From contig NZ_MRDH01000021.1 of the NCBI RefSeq assembly GCF_002008225.1, positions 1 through 64,000 of the forward strand: DNA of 64,000 bases. The letters are read 5' to 3'. A model generated the notes under the pieces. That model searched no databases. It was not told where the DNA came from and saw only the letters and a list, made by a program, of their open reading frames with translations. This document shows positions 51,004 to 59,932 of the stretch, piece after piece (position 1 is the first letter of the stretch; each line of letters begins with the position of its first letter). The DNA is from Agrobacterium salinitolerans. GTDB taxonomy: Bacteria; Pseudomonadota; Alphaproteobacteria; Rhizobiales; Rhizobiaceae. The translations under genes and the position numbers were made by a program.

Positions 51004-52728
51004 CTATCGGGCGACGGCCCCTTTTTTGGCTTCGGATGGTTCGACGTAGCGGAATCTGCGCGTGCGATCCCGGTCGCGCGGATCCGGGCGCGGAATGGCG
51101 GAAAGAAGCGCCTGCGTGTAGGGATGGTCCGGCGCGTTGCAGACCTTTTCGGCGTCTCCCACTTCCACCAGCTTGCCGCGATACATCACGCCCACACGGT
51201 CGCACATATAGCGAATGACGCCGATGTCATGGCTGATGAAGATATAGGCGAGGCCCAGCTCATCCTGCAGCCGCATCAAAAGATCCAGCACCTGGAACCG
51301 CACCGAAACATCTAGCGCCGACGTCGCCTCATCCGCCACGATGACGCGCGGTTTCAGGGTTATGGCGCGGGCGATGCCGATGCGCTGGCGCTGGCCGCCG
51401 GAAAAGGCGTGCGGATAGCGTTCGCGCCCGCCCGGATCCAGTCCCACCTGCTCCATCAGCGCGCAGACGCGGTCATCCAGTTCTCTGCCTTTGGCAATGC
51501 CGTTGACCAGCAACGGCTCGCCGATGACCTGCGCCACCGTCATGCGTGGATTGAGCGAACCGAAAGGATCCTGGAACACCATGCGCAACTCACGCCGCGC
51601 GGCTTTCAGCTCGGAACCTTCGATTTTGGCCAGATCGACCACCGTGCCATCCGCTCGGCGATATAGCATTTCGCCGCCGGTCGGATCGTATAGACGCATG
51701 ATGGAGCGGCCCATCGTGGTTTTCCCCGAACCGCTTTCGCCGACAATACCGAGCGTTTCGCCCGGCAGAAGCTTGATCGAGACGCCATCCAGCGCCTTCA
51801 TCTCGCCGAAGTGCATGGAGAGGTCATTCACTTCGAGCACGGGAGCAGCTGCAAGGTCGAGCGGAGGCCGCGCAAGCCGGATTTCCGCCTTCTGCTCCAG
51901 CTTCAGCACGGAGCCGATCAACATGCGTGTATAGGGGTCCTGCGGATTATGGAATATCTCATCGACGGTGCCATATTCCTTGGCGACGCCGTGATGCATG
52001 ACCAGCACGTCATCGGCAATCTGCGCCACCACACCCATGTCGTGGGTGATGAACAGCACCGCCATGCCATGCGCCTTTTGCAGCCGCGATATAAGGTCGA
52101 GGATCTCGGCCTGTGTCGTCACATCGAGCGCCGTCGTCGGTTCGTCGGCGATCAAAAGCTGCGGCTTGCAGGCCAGCGCCATGGCGATCATCGCGCGCTG
52201 GCGCATGCCGCCGGAATACTGGAAAGCGTAACGATCCAGCGCCTTTTCAGGGTTAGGGATCTCCACTTGCCGCAACAGCTCTATGGCCTCGGCCCGCGCC
52301 TCTGCCTTACTCATCTTCAGATGCAGACGCAGGACCTCCGTAATCTGGTCCCCGACCGTATGCACGGGTGAAAGCGACGACATCGGCTCCTGAAAGATCA
52401 TCGCGATATCAGCGCCGCGCACCGAGCGGATGGCCCGGCTGCGCGGATCGAGCTTCGCCAGATCGAGGGACGTGCCGTCGGCACGGTTGAGGATGATCGA
52501 TCCGGACGCAATGCGGCCGGGGCTGTCGATGATCTGCAGGATCGAACGGGCGGTGACGGATTTGCCCGAGCCGCTTTCGCCGACGACGCAAAGCGTCTTG
52601 CCGGGATCGATGGAAAAAGACAGGTCGTTGACCGCCCGGAAAATGCCGTTCCTCACTGGAAATTCAGTGACCAGATTGCGGACTTCAAGCAGCGGTTTGG
52701 CTGGCTTCATAGAGAGAATGTCGCTCAT
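51004..52728 (-). CDS. Double-ATPase subunit of an oligosaccharide/peptide-type importer
   Basis: A 574-residue fusion of two family 5-type ATPases: half 1 with [32 protein letters not shown] and [10 protein letters not shown]; half 2 with [33 protein letters not shown] and [10 protein letters not shown] use the ATG at 52728, with GAGG upstream, 8 bases after the permease stop. It is the power unit for the DppB/DppC-like pair upstream. Confidence 0.87.
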   Translation of the reverse strand: MSDILSMKPAKPLLEVRNLVTEFPVRNGIFRAVNDLSFSIDPGKTLCVVGESGSGKSVTARSILQIIDSPGRIASGSIILNRADGTSLDLAKLDPRSRAIRSVRGADIAMIFQEPMSSLSPVHTVGDQITEVLRLHLKMSKAEARAEAIELLRQVEIPNPEKALDRYAFQYSGGMRQRAMIAMALACKPQLLIADEPTTALDVTTQAEILDLISRLQKAHGMAVLFITHDMGVVAQIADDVLVMHHGVAKEYGTVDEIFHNPQDPYTRMLIGSVLKLEQKAEIRLARPPLDLAAAPVLEVNDLSMHFGEMKALDGVSIKLLPGETLGIVGESGSGKTTMGRSIMRLYDPTGGEMLYRRADGTVVDLAKIEGSELKAARRELRMVFQDPFGSLNPRMTVAQVIGEPLLVNGIAKGRELDDRVCALMEQVGLDPGGRERYPHAFSGGQRQRIGIARAITLKPRVIVADEATSALDVSVRFQVLDLLMRLQDELGLAYIFISHDIGVIRYMCDRVGVMYRGKLVEVGDAEKVCNAPDHPYTQALLSAIPRPDPRDRDRTRRFRYVEPSEAKKGAVAR

Positions 52729-52736
52729 CCGGGGCC

Positions 52737-53861
52737 TCACTTGTTATAGGGGTCGGCTGCGTCGCGCAGGCCGTCACCGAGCAGATTGAGAGCCATGACC
52801 GCAATGACGACCGCCACACCGGGCAGGAACAGCCAGGGCGCAGTCGCGATCGAGCGGATGTTCTGCGCCTCGCGAAGCAGCACGCCCCAGGAAATAGTGG
52901 GCGGCTGAAGGCCAAGGCCGAGGAAGGACAGCGAGGTTTCCGCAAGGATCATCGCCGGAACCGCAAGCGTGACCGAGGCGATGATATGGCTCGAAAAACT
53001 CGGCAGCATATGGCGGAAGATGATGCGCCCTTCCGGCACGCCATCCAGCCGCGCTGCGGCCACGAATTCTTCGGTCCTGAGCGACAGGAACCGTCCGCGC
53101 ACGACGCGGGCAAGCTGCGCCCAGCCGGTCAGGGACAGGATGATGGTGATCATCATATACTGAAGCGTGGCGGGCCAGCCCTGCGGCAGTGCGGCGGCCA
53201 GCGCCAGCCAGATGGGAATGGTGGGCAGCGAAAGCACGAAGTCGATCACGCGCTGCATGGTGAAATCAATGCGACCGCCATAATATCCCGATATGCCGCC
53301 GAGAACGACGCCGAGCAGCAACGAGAAGAACACGCCGACAAGACCGATCGACAAGGAGACCTGCGCCCCTTGGACCACGCGGCTGAAGACATCTCGCCCA
53401 AGGCGATCCGCGCCGAAAAGGAAGAGCGGCCGCGTCTTGTCGGCGGACGCCAGCAGATGGATATCCGTGGTGAACAGACCAAATACGGAATATTCGTAAC
53501 CGCGACCGAAAAACTGGACCGGGATTTTCTTCGCCGTATCCTCGACAAAGACCGCCGCCAGTGTCTCGGGGTCACGGGTCAGCTTCAGCGGATAATAATG
53601 CAGCCCGAGCGAGAAACCCTCGGCCGTATCGATGAAATGCACGCGCTGCGGCGGATGGAAGGTGGCGCGGGCATTCTGCAATACCGGATCGTTGATAGCG
53701 AAGAAGCCCGGTACCAGCGCAACGATATACATGGCGATGGTGATGAACATGGCGGCCATGGCCAGCCTGTGGCGCTTGAAGGCCCACCAGATGAGCTGCC
53801 ACTGCGAGGCGACGGCCGCGCGGTCCTGCCGGGCATTGGCGGTGATGGTGATATCGCTCAT
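52737..53861 (-). CDS. ABC importer permease, DppC-like with periplasmic insert
   Basis: A 374-residue permease, about 80 residues longer than usual. TM1 is at about 33-53; the family motif FGADRLGRDVFSRVVQGAQ only appears at about residue 148. Between them lies a roughly 95-residue periplasmic insert (HYYPLKLTRDPETLAAVFVE and QFFGRGYEYSVFGLFTTDIH). This form is known from importers for sugars and large ligands. The EAA loop is FVAAARLDGVPEGRIIFRHMLPS. It starts 9 bases after the DppB-like gene. Confidence 0.86.
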   Translation of the reverse strand: MSDITITANARQDRAAVASQWQLIWWAFKRHRLAMAAMFITIAMYIVALVPGFFAINDPVLQNARATFHPPQRVHFIDTAEGFSLGLHYYPLKLTRDPETLAAVFVEDTAKKIPVQFFGRGYEYSVFGLFTTDIHLLASADKTRPLFLFGADRLGRDVFSRVVQGAQVSLSIGLVGVFFSLLLGVVLGGISGYYGGRIDFTMQRVIDFVLSLPTIPIWLALAAALPQGWPATLQYMMITIILSLTGWAQLARVVRGRFLSLRTEEFVAAARLDGVPEGRIIFRHMLPSFSSHIIASVTLAVPAMILAETSLSFLGLGLQPPTISWGVLLREAQNIRSIATAPWLFLPGVAVVIAVMALNLLGDGLRDAADPYNK

Positions 53862-53870
53862 GGCGCCCTC

Positions 53871-54857
53871 CTATTCGAGCCGGATGCGCGGATCGACCAG
53901 CGCAAGCAGGATGTCGCTGATCAGCGATCCGATCAGCGTCAGCGCACAGATCAACAGCACGAAAGCGCCCGCGAGATACATGTCCTGCGCCATCAGCGAC
54001 TGCAGAAGCAGCGGCGCGGCCGTCGGCAGATTGAGCACGATGGCGACAACGACGGAGCCCGAAATAAGATTGGGCAACAGCCATGCGATGGTGGAAATGA
54101 ACGGGTTAAGCGCAATTCTGAGCGGATATTTCGTCAGCAGTTTGAACTCGGACAAGCCTTTTGCCCGCGCGGTGGTGACATATGGCTTGGGCAATTCATC
54201 CAGCATATTGGCGCGCATGACGCGGATGAGGCTTGCGGTGGAAGACACGGCAAGAATGGCGACCGGCAGCCAGATATGGGCCATGAGGTCTATCATCTTG
54301 GCGATGCTCCATGAGGCAGTCTCATATTCGGCTGAAAACAGCCCGCCGACATCGGCCCCGAACTCCACCGCAGCCACATACATCAGCACCAGCGCCAGCA
54401 GGAACGAGGGTATGGAGAGGCCGAAGAAAGAAAAGGCAGTGAAGAGATAATCGCCAATCGAATATTTGCGCACGGCGGAAAAGACGCCGATCGGAAGCGC
54501 GATGGCCCAGGTTGCAAGAAGGCTTGCGATGGCAAGAACCAGCGTAAGCGCCATGCGTTCCCAGATAAGGCCCGAAACCGGCTGCTGCCACTCGAACGAA
54601 ATACCGAAATCGCCGCGGCTGATGATGCCCCATATCCATTTGAGATATTGCACGATCATCGGGTCGTCGAGGCCGAAGCGCTCGCGAAGCTGCGCCGCCG
54701 TGTTGTGGTCGATGACCTCGTTGGAGGCGGCCAGTGTGGCGATATAGGTCGTCACATAGTCGCCGGGCGGCAGCTGGATCAGGACAAAGGCAAGGAAACT
54801 GACGGCAAACAGGGACGGTATCATCCACAGCAGGCGTTTTACGATAAAAAGCAGCAT
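53871..54857 (-). CDS. ABC importer permease, DppB-like
   Basis: A 328-residue permease with TM1 at about residues 10-30, the motif GDFGISFEWQQPV, and the EAA-type loop YVTTARAKGLSEFKLLTKYPLRIALNP. I start at the ATG at 54857 (GAGAG upstream). It follows the binding-protein gene after a 121-base gap that holds a hairpin. Confidence 0.86.
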   Translation of the reverse strand: MLLFIVKRLLWMIPSLFAVSFLAFVLIQLPPGDYVTTYIATLAASNEVIDHNTAAQLRERFGLDDPMIVQYLKWIWGIISRGDFGISFEWQQPVSGLIWERMALTLVLAIASLLATWAIALPIGVFSAVRKYSIGDYLFTAFSFFGLSIPSFLLALVLMYVAAVEFGADVGGLFSAEYETASWSIAKMIDLMAHIWLPVAILAVSSTASLIRVMRANMLDELPKPYVTTARAKGLSEFKLLTKYPLRIALNPFISTIAWLLPNLISGSVVVAIVLNLPTAAPLLLQSLMAQDMYLAGAFVLLICALTLIGSLISDILLALVDPRIRLE

Positions 54858-54938
54858 ATCGCTCTCGCAATCACATTGTGCCATACGCACCGCCTTTCAC
54901 TAAGGAAACGGTATGCGCGTGGTCGAAACAACCTGAGA

Positions 54939-54966
54939 GGCGTCGCCGCGTTACGGCAGCGACGCC
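54939..54966 (-). promoter_or_regulatory. Post-binding-protein mRNA hairpin
   Basis: GGCGTCGC and GCGACGCC, an 8-bp perfect stem with a 12-base loop, 12 bases after the binding-protein stop. Third such structure in this window. Confidence 0.5.
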
Positions 54967-54978
54967 CATGTGGCGGTA

Positions 54979-56928
54979 TCAGCTTGTGAAGGTGAACTGT
55001 TGCGGCAGCGCCGGGCCGGGATTGGGCCAGCTCCAGCTGTCGGGTTCCGTTTCCGGCACATTGCGCAGATTATTGCGGATGATGCCGAAACCACCAACGG
55101 CAAGGCAGAGGCCGATCGTCTCGAACTCTTCCGCCGCGATATCGAAGATTTCCTTCATCTTCTGACCGCGTTTGGCAAGGTCGGCCGTCGAGCGGGCCTC
55201 GTCGAAAAGCTTGAAGCGCTTCTTCTGGCTTTCCGGCGGCTCTTCGCCCTTCTGGCCATTCGACGTGTACCAGAGCGCCCACGGGATTGCGTAACGCGAC
55301 CCCTGCGGATGGAAAGCGAAGAAATCGCGCGGATCAAGCATCGGATCGAGACCTCCGGGGCCGGGCCAGACGGCGGCATCATGGGCGTTGTCATCACCGC
55401 GTGTATAATAGAGCGCACGTTCGATGGTGTTGACCTTGATGTCGACGCCGATCTGCGCCCATTGCGCCTTCACCAGTTCCAGCGCATCGACCAGATCGGG
55501 ATAAAGCGTCGGGATGACATCGATCGAGAAGAAGATCGGCTGGCCGTCAGGTCGCAACCGCATGCCGTTGCCGTTCTTCTTGTCATAACCGGCCTTGTCG
55601 AGAAGCTCGTTCGCCTTGTCCGCATCATATTCGGTGAATTGTCGCGCCAGCTTTTCATTGTACCAGGGATGTGTCGGGCGCGGCCCGGCCTGATAACCCT
55701 CGCTCTGGCCGAAATAGACGATGTCGATGATTTCTTGCCGGTTGAGCGCGATGGACAATGCCTGACGGAACGATTTGTCGGCAAACATCTTGCGCATTGC
55801 CGGGTCTTTGTGGGTGATGTTGAGATAGATCTGGCACTGCTGCGCGGCAGACGGCACCAGGGTCAGCAGCCGGTAATCACCTTTTTTCATGTTCTGTGAC
55901 AGGGTCGGCTTGTTGGCAAGAACGCTGATATGGCGCTCCTGAATGTCAATCTTGCCGGAAATCACGTTCAGCATCAGCGATTCGACATCCTGCGAAATGC
56001 CGAAATTGATTTCATCGATATAGGGCAACTGATTGCCTTCGGTATCGACCTGCCAGAAGTAAGGGTTGCGGGTCATGACCACCCGTGTCGCACCGCCGGA
56101 ATAGGGCTCCTTCACCACCCATGGATCGAGCGTCGGCTTGTCGACATTCGACCAGCGGGAGGGAATTTCGATATCGCCGCATTTGGCCCGGAACAGTTCC
56201 GTCCAGCTCGAGACACCCGCCGCCTTCACATCGGCATCGAGCGACGTATTGTATTTCGGCAGGAACTTGCTGCAATAGTGCTTGGGAAACAGCGTCGGAT
56301 GCTGGCCGAGCGGCGTGGCGAGATTTTCGAGATATAGTGCATTCGGCGCTGCGAATTTGAACTTTACCGTGAAATCATCGACTTTTTCGACATCGACCGC
56401 CTTGCCGGCCACGGAAAGCTGCGCCGGCGTGGCGCTGTAAAGCTCCTTGTTCTTGATGCAGTCCTCGATGGCGAACACCACGTCATCGGCTGTGAAGGGG
56501 TGGCCATCCGACCATTTTGCGCCCTCCAGCAAATGGAAGGTGAATTGCGAGGCATCGTCGTTGACTTCCCATTTCACCGCAAGGTTCGGCAGAACCTCGG
56601 TAAAATCCATGTTCCAGCGGACAAGGCCCTGATTGCCGACCATGCGCAGGATGCCGTTATGGTCCGATGAACCGCGCAGGCCACGACGCAATGTGCCGCC
56701 ATAGGCGCCGATTTTCTCGTGCGGCGTCACCACCATCGGATTTTTCGGCAGACGTTCGGCCAAAGGCGGCAATTTGCCGTCCTTTACCAGCGCCTCTAGT
56801 TCCGGCGCCTGCTTGCCGGCAGCAGCCCGCGCCGAGGTCCCCATGACGGAGAGCGCGGCCACGCCGCCAACACCCGCCAAAAAGGTTCGGCGCGTTACGC
56901 CCAGTGAAAATGTATCGCCATCGCGCAT
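54979..56928 (-). CDS. Family 5 ABC importer substrate-binding protein, Tat signal
   Basis: A 649-residue family 5 binding protein, larger than typical DppA, as in oligosaccharide- or glycoside-binding members. The signal is twin-arginine (TRRTFLAGVGGVAALSVMG), ending near ARAAAG. Family features include GAKWSDGHPFTADDVVFAIED and RPTHPWYNEKLA. The ATG at 56928 is supported by GGGAGGA; the longer frame lacks a site. It is the first gene of a six-gene minus-strand operon that includes a sugar acid dehydratase and an aldose epimerase, so a sugar or sugar-acid conjugate is the likely ligand. Confidence 0.87.
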   Translation of the reverse strand: MRDGDTFSLGVTRRTFLAGVGGVAALSVMGTSARAAAGKQAPELEALVKDGKLPPLAERLPKNPMVVTPHEKIGAYGGTLRRGLRGSSDHNGILRMVGNQGLVRWNMDFTEVLPNLAVKWEVNDDASQFTFHLLEGAKWSDGHPFTADDVVFAIEDCIKNKELYSATPAQLSVAGKAVDVEKVDDFTVKFKFAAPNALYLENLATPLGQHPTLFPKHYCSKFLPKYNTSLDADVKAAGVSSWTELFRAKCGDIEIPSRWSNVDKPTLDPWVVKEPYSGGATRVVMTRNPYFWQVDTEGNQLPYIDEINFGISQDVESLMLNVISGKIDIQERHISVLANKPTLSQNMKKGDYRLLTLVPSAAQQCQIYLNITHKDPAMRKMFADKSFRQALSIALNRQEIIDIVYFGQSEGYQAGPRPTHPWYNEKLARQFTEYDADKANELLDKAGYDKKNGNGMRLRPDGQPIFFSIDVIPTLYPDLVDALELVKAQWAQIGVDIKVNTIERALYYTRGDDNAHDAAVWPGPGGLDPMLDPRDFFAFHPQGSRYAIPWALWYTSNGQKGEEPPESQKKRFKLFDEARSTADLAKRGQKMKEIFDIAAEEFETIGLCLAVGGFGIIRNNLRNVPETEPDSWSWPNPGPALPQQFTFTS

Positions 56929-57228
56929 CGACAATCCTCCCAAAAAATCACCGGCAGCGAGACGGTTTTCACCGAACCGCGACGGCCCTCCCGGCCAGCC
57001 AGCACGCCGATCCTCCATCGGCAGGGGCAGACCATATGGGCGTTTTCAGATGATTACAAGTATTGACAGATTTTTACATCTTTTTTATTTGTAGACCGGT
57101 TTACAGGATCAGGCTTGAAGAAAAATCGGTCAGGACAGCCCCCTCGCTCACAAAAACCCGGTATTTCTGTTGCGATTGAAATGCAGGAAACCCATTAACT
57201 TCAGCGATTTGCAACGGAAGGGCTGCTG
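56929..57228. promoter_or_regulatory. Divergent promoter region of the sugar-acid locus
   Basis: 300 bases between the divergent binding-protein and gntR genes. It holds a T-rich stretch at 57069-57090, a TTGACA at 57063-57068 facing gntR, and the palindrome at 57090-57105. No gene is seen here. The layout lets one bound regulator control both directions. Confidence 0.55.
57090..57105 (+). promoter_or_regulatory. Probable operator of the sugar-acid GntR regulator
   Basis: TGTAGACCGGTTTACA is palindromic at 14 of 16 positions. FadR-type regulators bind dyads of this kind, often with a central AC/GT pair as here. It lies about 20 bases downstream of a TTGACA box, where bound protein would block transcription. 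Confidence 0.6.
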
Positions 57229-57948
57229 ATGGACAATCACACTGCATCTGCCGCCGCTCGAGGCGAAACTCGGCTGAGCGACATCATCTACGAAAAAATC
57301 GTGGGCATGATTTCGGACGGGCGGTTTCCCGTGAACGAGCGGTTGCCGTCGGAACAGAATCTGGCATCGCTGTTTGGCGCGTCGCGACCGGTTGTGCGGG
57401 AAGCGCTGGAGCGGCTTCGGAACGACGGGCTTATCGTTTCGCAAAAGGGATCCGGCTCCTATGTACGCCAGCAGCCGGACTCTTCTGTCTTGCAGCAGGT
57501 GCCGGTCGGCTCGCTGGCAGATGTGCAGCGTTTTTTTGAGTTCAGGGCCGGATTGGAGGCTTCCGCGGCTGAGCTTGCGGCCCGCAATTGGCAGGCAACG
57601 GACAAGGTCCGCATAGAGCAGGCGATTGCCGCGCTGGAACAATGTCTCGAGCGCAACGATCTCGGCGCGGAGGAAGACTTCGCCCTGCACGAAGCAATTG
57701 CGAAAGCGAGCCATAACCAGTTCCACATTACGGTGCGGATCTGGTTCAAGCCTCATTTCGCCATCGGCCAGTCGGTGACACGCAGCCTCAGCCTCAAGCG
57801 GACCCCGCAGCATGTGCGCGAGGTACAGGACGAGCACACAGCGATTGTGGAGGCGATTTTTGCGCGGCGCGAGCAGGCCGCGCATGACGCGATGAAAGAC
57901 CACATATTGAAGGCGCGCGCCCGCATGTTTCAGGGCGTCGGCAGTTAG
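57229..57948 (+). CDS. FadR-type GntR regulator of the sugar-acid locus
   Basis: A 239-residue GntR/FadR regulator. The winged HTH spans about residues 15-80 (RLPSEQNLASLFGASRPVVREALERLRNDGLI); the FCD domain follows with its metal-binding residues (aspartate and histidine in EDFALHEAIAKASHN, and the later DEHTAIVEAI and MKDHIL histidines). It is divergent from the importer operon and 58 bases upstream of the SMP-30 gene, so it probably controls both units through the palindrome at 57090. Sugar acids or lactones are common effectors of this class. Confidence 0.86.
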   Translation: MDNHTASAAARGETRLSDIIYEKIVGMISDGRFPVNERLPSEQNLASLFGASRPVVREALERLRNDGLIVSQKGSGSYVRQQPDSSVLQQVPVGSLADVQRFFEFRAGLEASAAELAARNWQATDKVRIEQAIAALEQCLERNDLGAEEDFALHEAIAKASHNQFHITVRIWFKPHFAIGQSVTRSLSLKRTPQHVREVQDEHTAIVEAIFARREQAAHDAMKDHILKARARMFQGVGS

Positions 57949-58006
57949 GCCGCACCCTGCAATGTCGAAAATAGAATCATAAAGCGCGGATGAGGGAGAG
58001 GAACCA

Positions 58007-58888
58007 GTGAGCCAGCCGCATATCGTTGAACCGAAGCTTCGTTCCCTGATCGATACCCCGTTGAAGGTTGGCGAATCGCCGGCCTGGGATGAGCGAACCG
58101 GCGATCTGTGGTTTGTCGATATTCTCGCACCCGCCATTTTCCGTCTCTTCCCCGACGGAAAACTCGACCGATACGATATGCCCGCCCAGGTCGGCTGTCT
58201 CGGCCTCTGCGACAATGGCTTGATCGTGGCGGGCCTCAAGACCGGCGTGCATCTTCTCGATCCCGCGAGCGGCAAGCTCGATCTTCTCTGCGACCCGGAC
58301 GACGGGCGGCCTGACAGCCGCCTCAACGACGGAAAGGTTGGTCCGGACGGCCATTTCTGGGTGGGGACCCGCGACGAGGCCGCGATACAGACAGGCAATG
58401 CACGCCTCTATCGCGTCGCCCCGGATGGCGGCATCGAACGCGTCATCGATGGCGATATGTTCACATCGAACGGGCTTGCCTGGAGCCCGGACGGCACACG
58501 CATGTATCATTCCGACAGCAGCGGCCTCATGTATCAGGCATTCGATTTCGACGCCGCGACCGGCAGGATCGGCCCAGCGGAACGGCTCCACGATTTCGCG
58601 CCGGATGAAGGCAGGCCGGATGGTGCAGCGACCGATTGCGAAGGCTGTTACTGGAGCGCCGGCGTTCAGGCGGGGCGCCTCAACCGCTTTTCGCCGGACG
58701 GCGAATTGCTCGAGGTCTACAGGCTGCCGTTCAAGGGGCCGACCATGCCGTGTTTCGGTGGTCCCGACCTCAAGACGATCTACGTCACAAGTCTCGTGAC
58801 CGAGACGGGCGGAATAACCACCGCTGGAACGCTCGTCGCATTCGACGCCCCGGTCTCCGGCGCGCCTGTTCACAAATTTTCCATCTGA
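58007..58888 (+). CDS. SMP-30/gluconolactonase family lactonase
   Basis: A 293-residue six-bladed beta-propeller of the SMP-30/regucalcin family. Metal-site residues are visible in order: the glutamate of GESPAWDERTGDLWFVDI, the asparagine/aspartate of DSRLNDGKVGPDGHFWVG, and the aspartate of SNGLAWSPDGTRMYHSDS. It hydrolyses aldonolactones to aldonic acids in the cytoplasm. The start is a GTG behind GGGAGAGGA. It lies between gntR and the DHDPS-family gene; its product could feed the dehydratase of the opposite operon. Confidence 0.87.
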   Translation: MSQPHIVEPKLRSLIDTPLKVGESPAWDERTGDLWFVDILAPAIFRLFPDGKLDRYDMPAQVGCLGLCDNGLIVAGLKTGVHLLDPASGKLDLLCDPDDGRPDSRLNDGKVGPDGHFWVGTRDEAAIQTGNARLYRVAPDGGIERVIDGDMFTSNGLAWSPDGTRMYHSDSSGLMYQAFDFDAATGRIGPAERLHDFAPDEGRPDGAATDCEGCYWSAGVQAGRLNRFSPDGELLEVYRLPFKGPTMPCFGGPDLKTIYVTSLVTETGGITTAGTLVAFDAPVSGAPVHKFSI

Positions 58889-58919
58889 AGATGACTTTTG
58901 ATCTTAAGGAACCCAGTTG

Positions 58920-59816
58920 ATGACGACATTCGATTTTCGCCAGGCCCTGCAGGGCATCTCCGGCGTTCCGGTAACAGCTTACGATGCAGGCGGCGAAGTG
59001 GAGACCGGCGTTACCGCCGCGGTTTACGCCCGCGTCGCAAAGGCAGGCATCCACAATATCGTCGCGGCAGGCAATACCGGCGAATTCTACGCCTTGACGC
59101 CCGCAGAAATTCTGAAGGTTTATGAGGCTGCGATAAATGGCGTCAGCGGCAAAGCCCCGGTCACGGCGGCTATTGGACGCTCGCAGCGCGAGGCGCTTTC
59201 CATGGCGCGTCAGGCAAAAGAAATGGGCGCATCCGCCGTCATGTCGCATCAGCCGGTCGACCCTTTTGCAGCCCCGCAATCGCAGATCGACTATTTTATC
59301 GGCCTTGCGGAGGGCAGCGAATTACCGCTGGTCGCGTATGTCCGGGCGGACGGCTTCTCGGTCAATGACATGGTAAGGCTTTCCGGCCACCCGAATGTCG
59401 CAGGTATAAAGTTTGCGACGACTGACATCATGCTTCTGTCGCGCGCGATTGCCGCTTCCGATCCGAACGGCGCTCTATACGTCTGCGGACTGGCTGAAAG
59501 CTGGGCGCCGGCCTTTTCGGCGGCTGGCGCACGCGGCTTCACCTCCGGTCTCGTCAATGTCGCACCGCAATTTTCCCTGCAGGTTCATGACGCCCTGACG
59601 GCCGGCGATTTCCCGGCGGCACGGAAGATCATTGAAAAGATCGAGCTGTTCGAACGGCTACGGACACGATACCGCAACGGCGCAAACGTGACCGTGGTGA
59701 AGGAAGCCATGGAAATCCTGGGGTTCGAAGTTGGCCCCGTTCGCGCGCCTGGGCTTGCCCGTCTGGACAAGGAAGATCGTGCAACGCTTGAAGGACTGCT
59801 TGCCAGCTGGCGTTGA
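58920..59816 (+). CDS. DHDPS/NAL-family lyase or dehydratase (KdgD-like)
   Basis: A 298-residue (beta/alpha)8 enzyme of the dihydrodipicolinate synthase/N-acetylneuraminate lyase family. The Schiff-base lysine is K164 (VAGIKFAT), the catalytic tyrosine lies in LVAYVRAD, and AAGNTGEFYAL takes the place of the usual GGTGE phosphate/carboxylate loop. In sugar-acid loci such proteins act as 2-keto-3-deoxy-acid aldolases or as 5-dehydro-4-deoxyglucarate dehydratase. The altered GGTGE loop makes the exact choice uncertain. It follows the lactonase gene by 31 bases and ends at an intrinsic terminator. Confidence 0.83.
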   Translation: MTTFDFRQALQGISGVPVTAYDAGGEVETGVTAAVYARVAKAGIHNIVAAGNTGEFYALTPAEILKVYEAAINGVSGKAPVTAAIGRSQREALSMARQAKEMGASAVMSHQPVDPFAAPQSQIDYFIGLAEGSELPLVAYVRADGFSVNDMVRLSGHPNVAGIKFATTDIMLLSRAIAASDPNGALYVCGLAESWAPAFSAAGARGFTSGLVNVAPQFSLQVHDALTAGDFPAARKIIEKIELFERLRTRYRNGANVTVVKEAMEILGFEVGPVRAPGLARLDKEDRATLEGLLASWR

Positions 59817-59861
59817 TGGAAGCCTTGCCGGCAAGCTGCACGTTTTCGCTTTTATCAGTTT

Positions 59862-59892
59862 ATATGCCGGCCATGAGCCGGCATATGTTTTT
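59862..59892 (+). terminator. Intrinsic terminator of the gntR-lactonase-lyase unit
   Basis: ATATGCCGGC, a 5-base loop and GCCGGCATAT are followed by GTTTTTC, 46 bases after the stop of the DHDPS-family gene. Confidence 0.82.
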
Positions 59893-59932
59893 CGGCCGTG
59901 CATCAATCCTGCACGACCGAGGCCGATGGACG

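Noticed and set aside
59825..59836. CTTGCCGGCAAG palindrome after the DHDPS-family gene as an operator
   Set aside because: It has no loop and partly overlaps the coding/stop context; the real terminator follows at 59862, and there is no promoter nearby for it to control.
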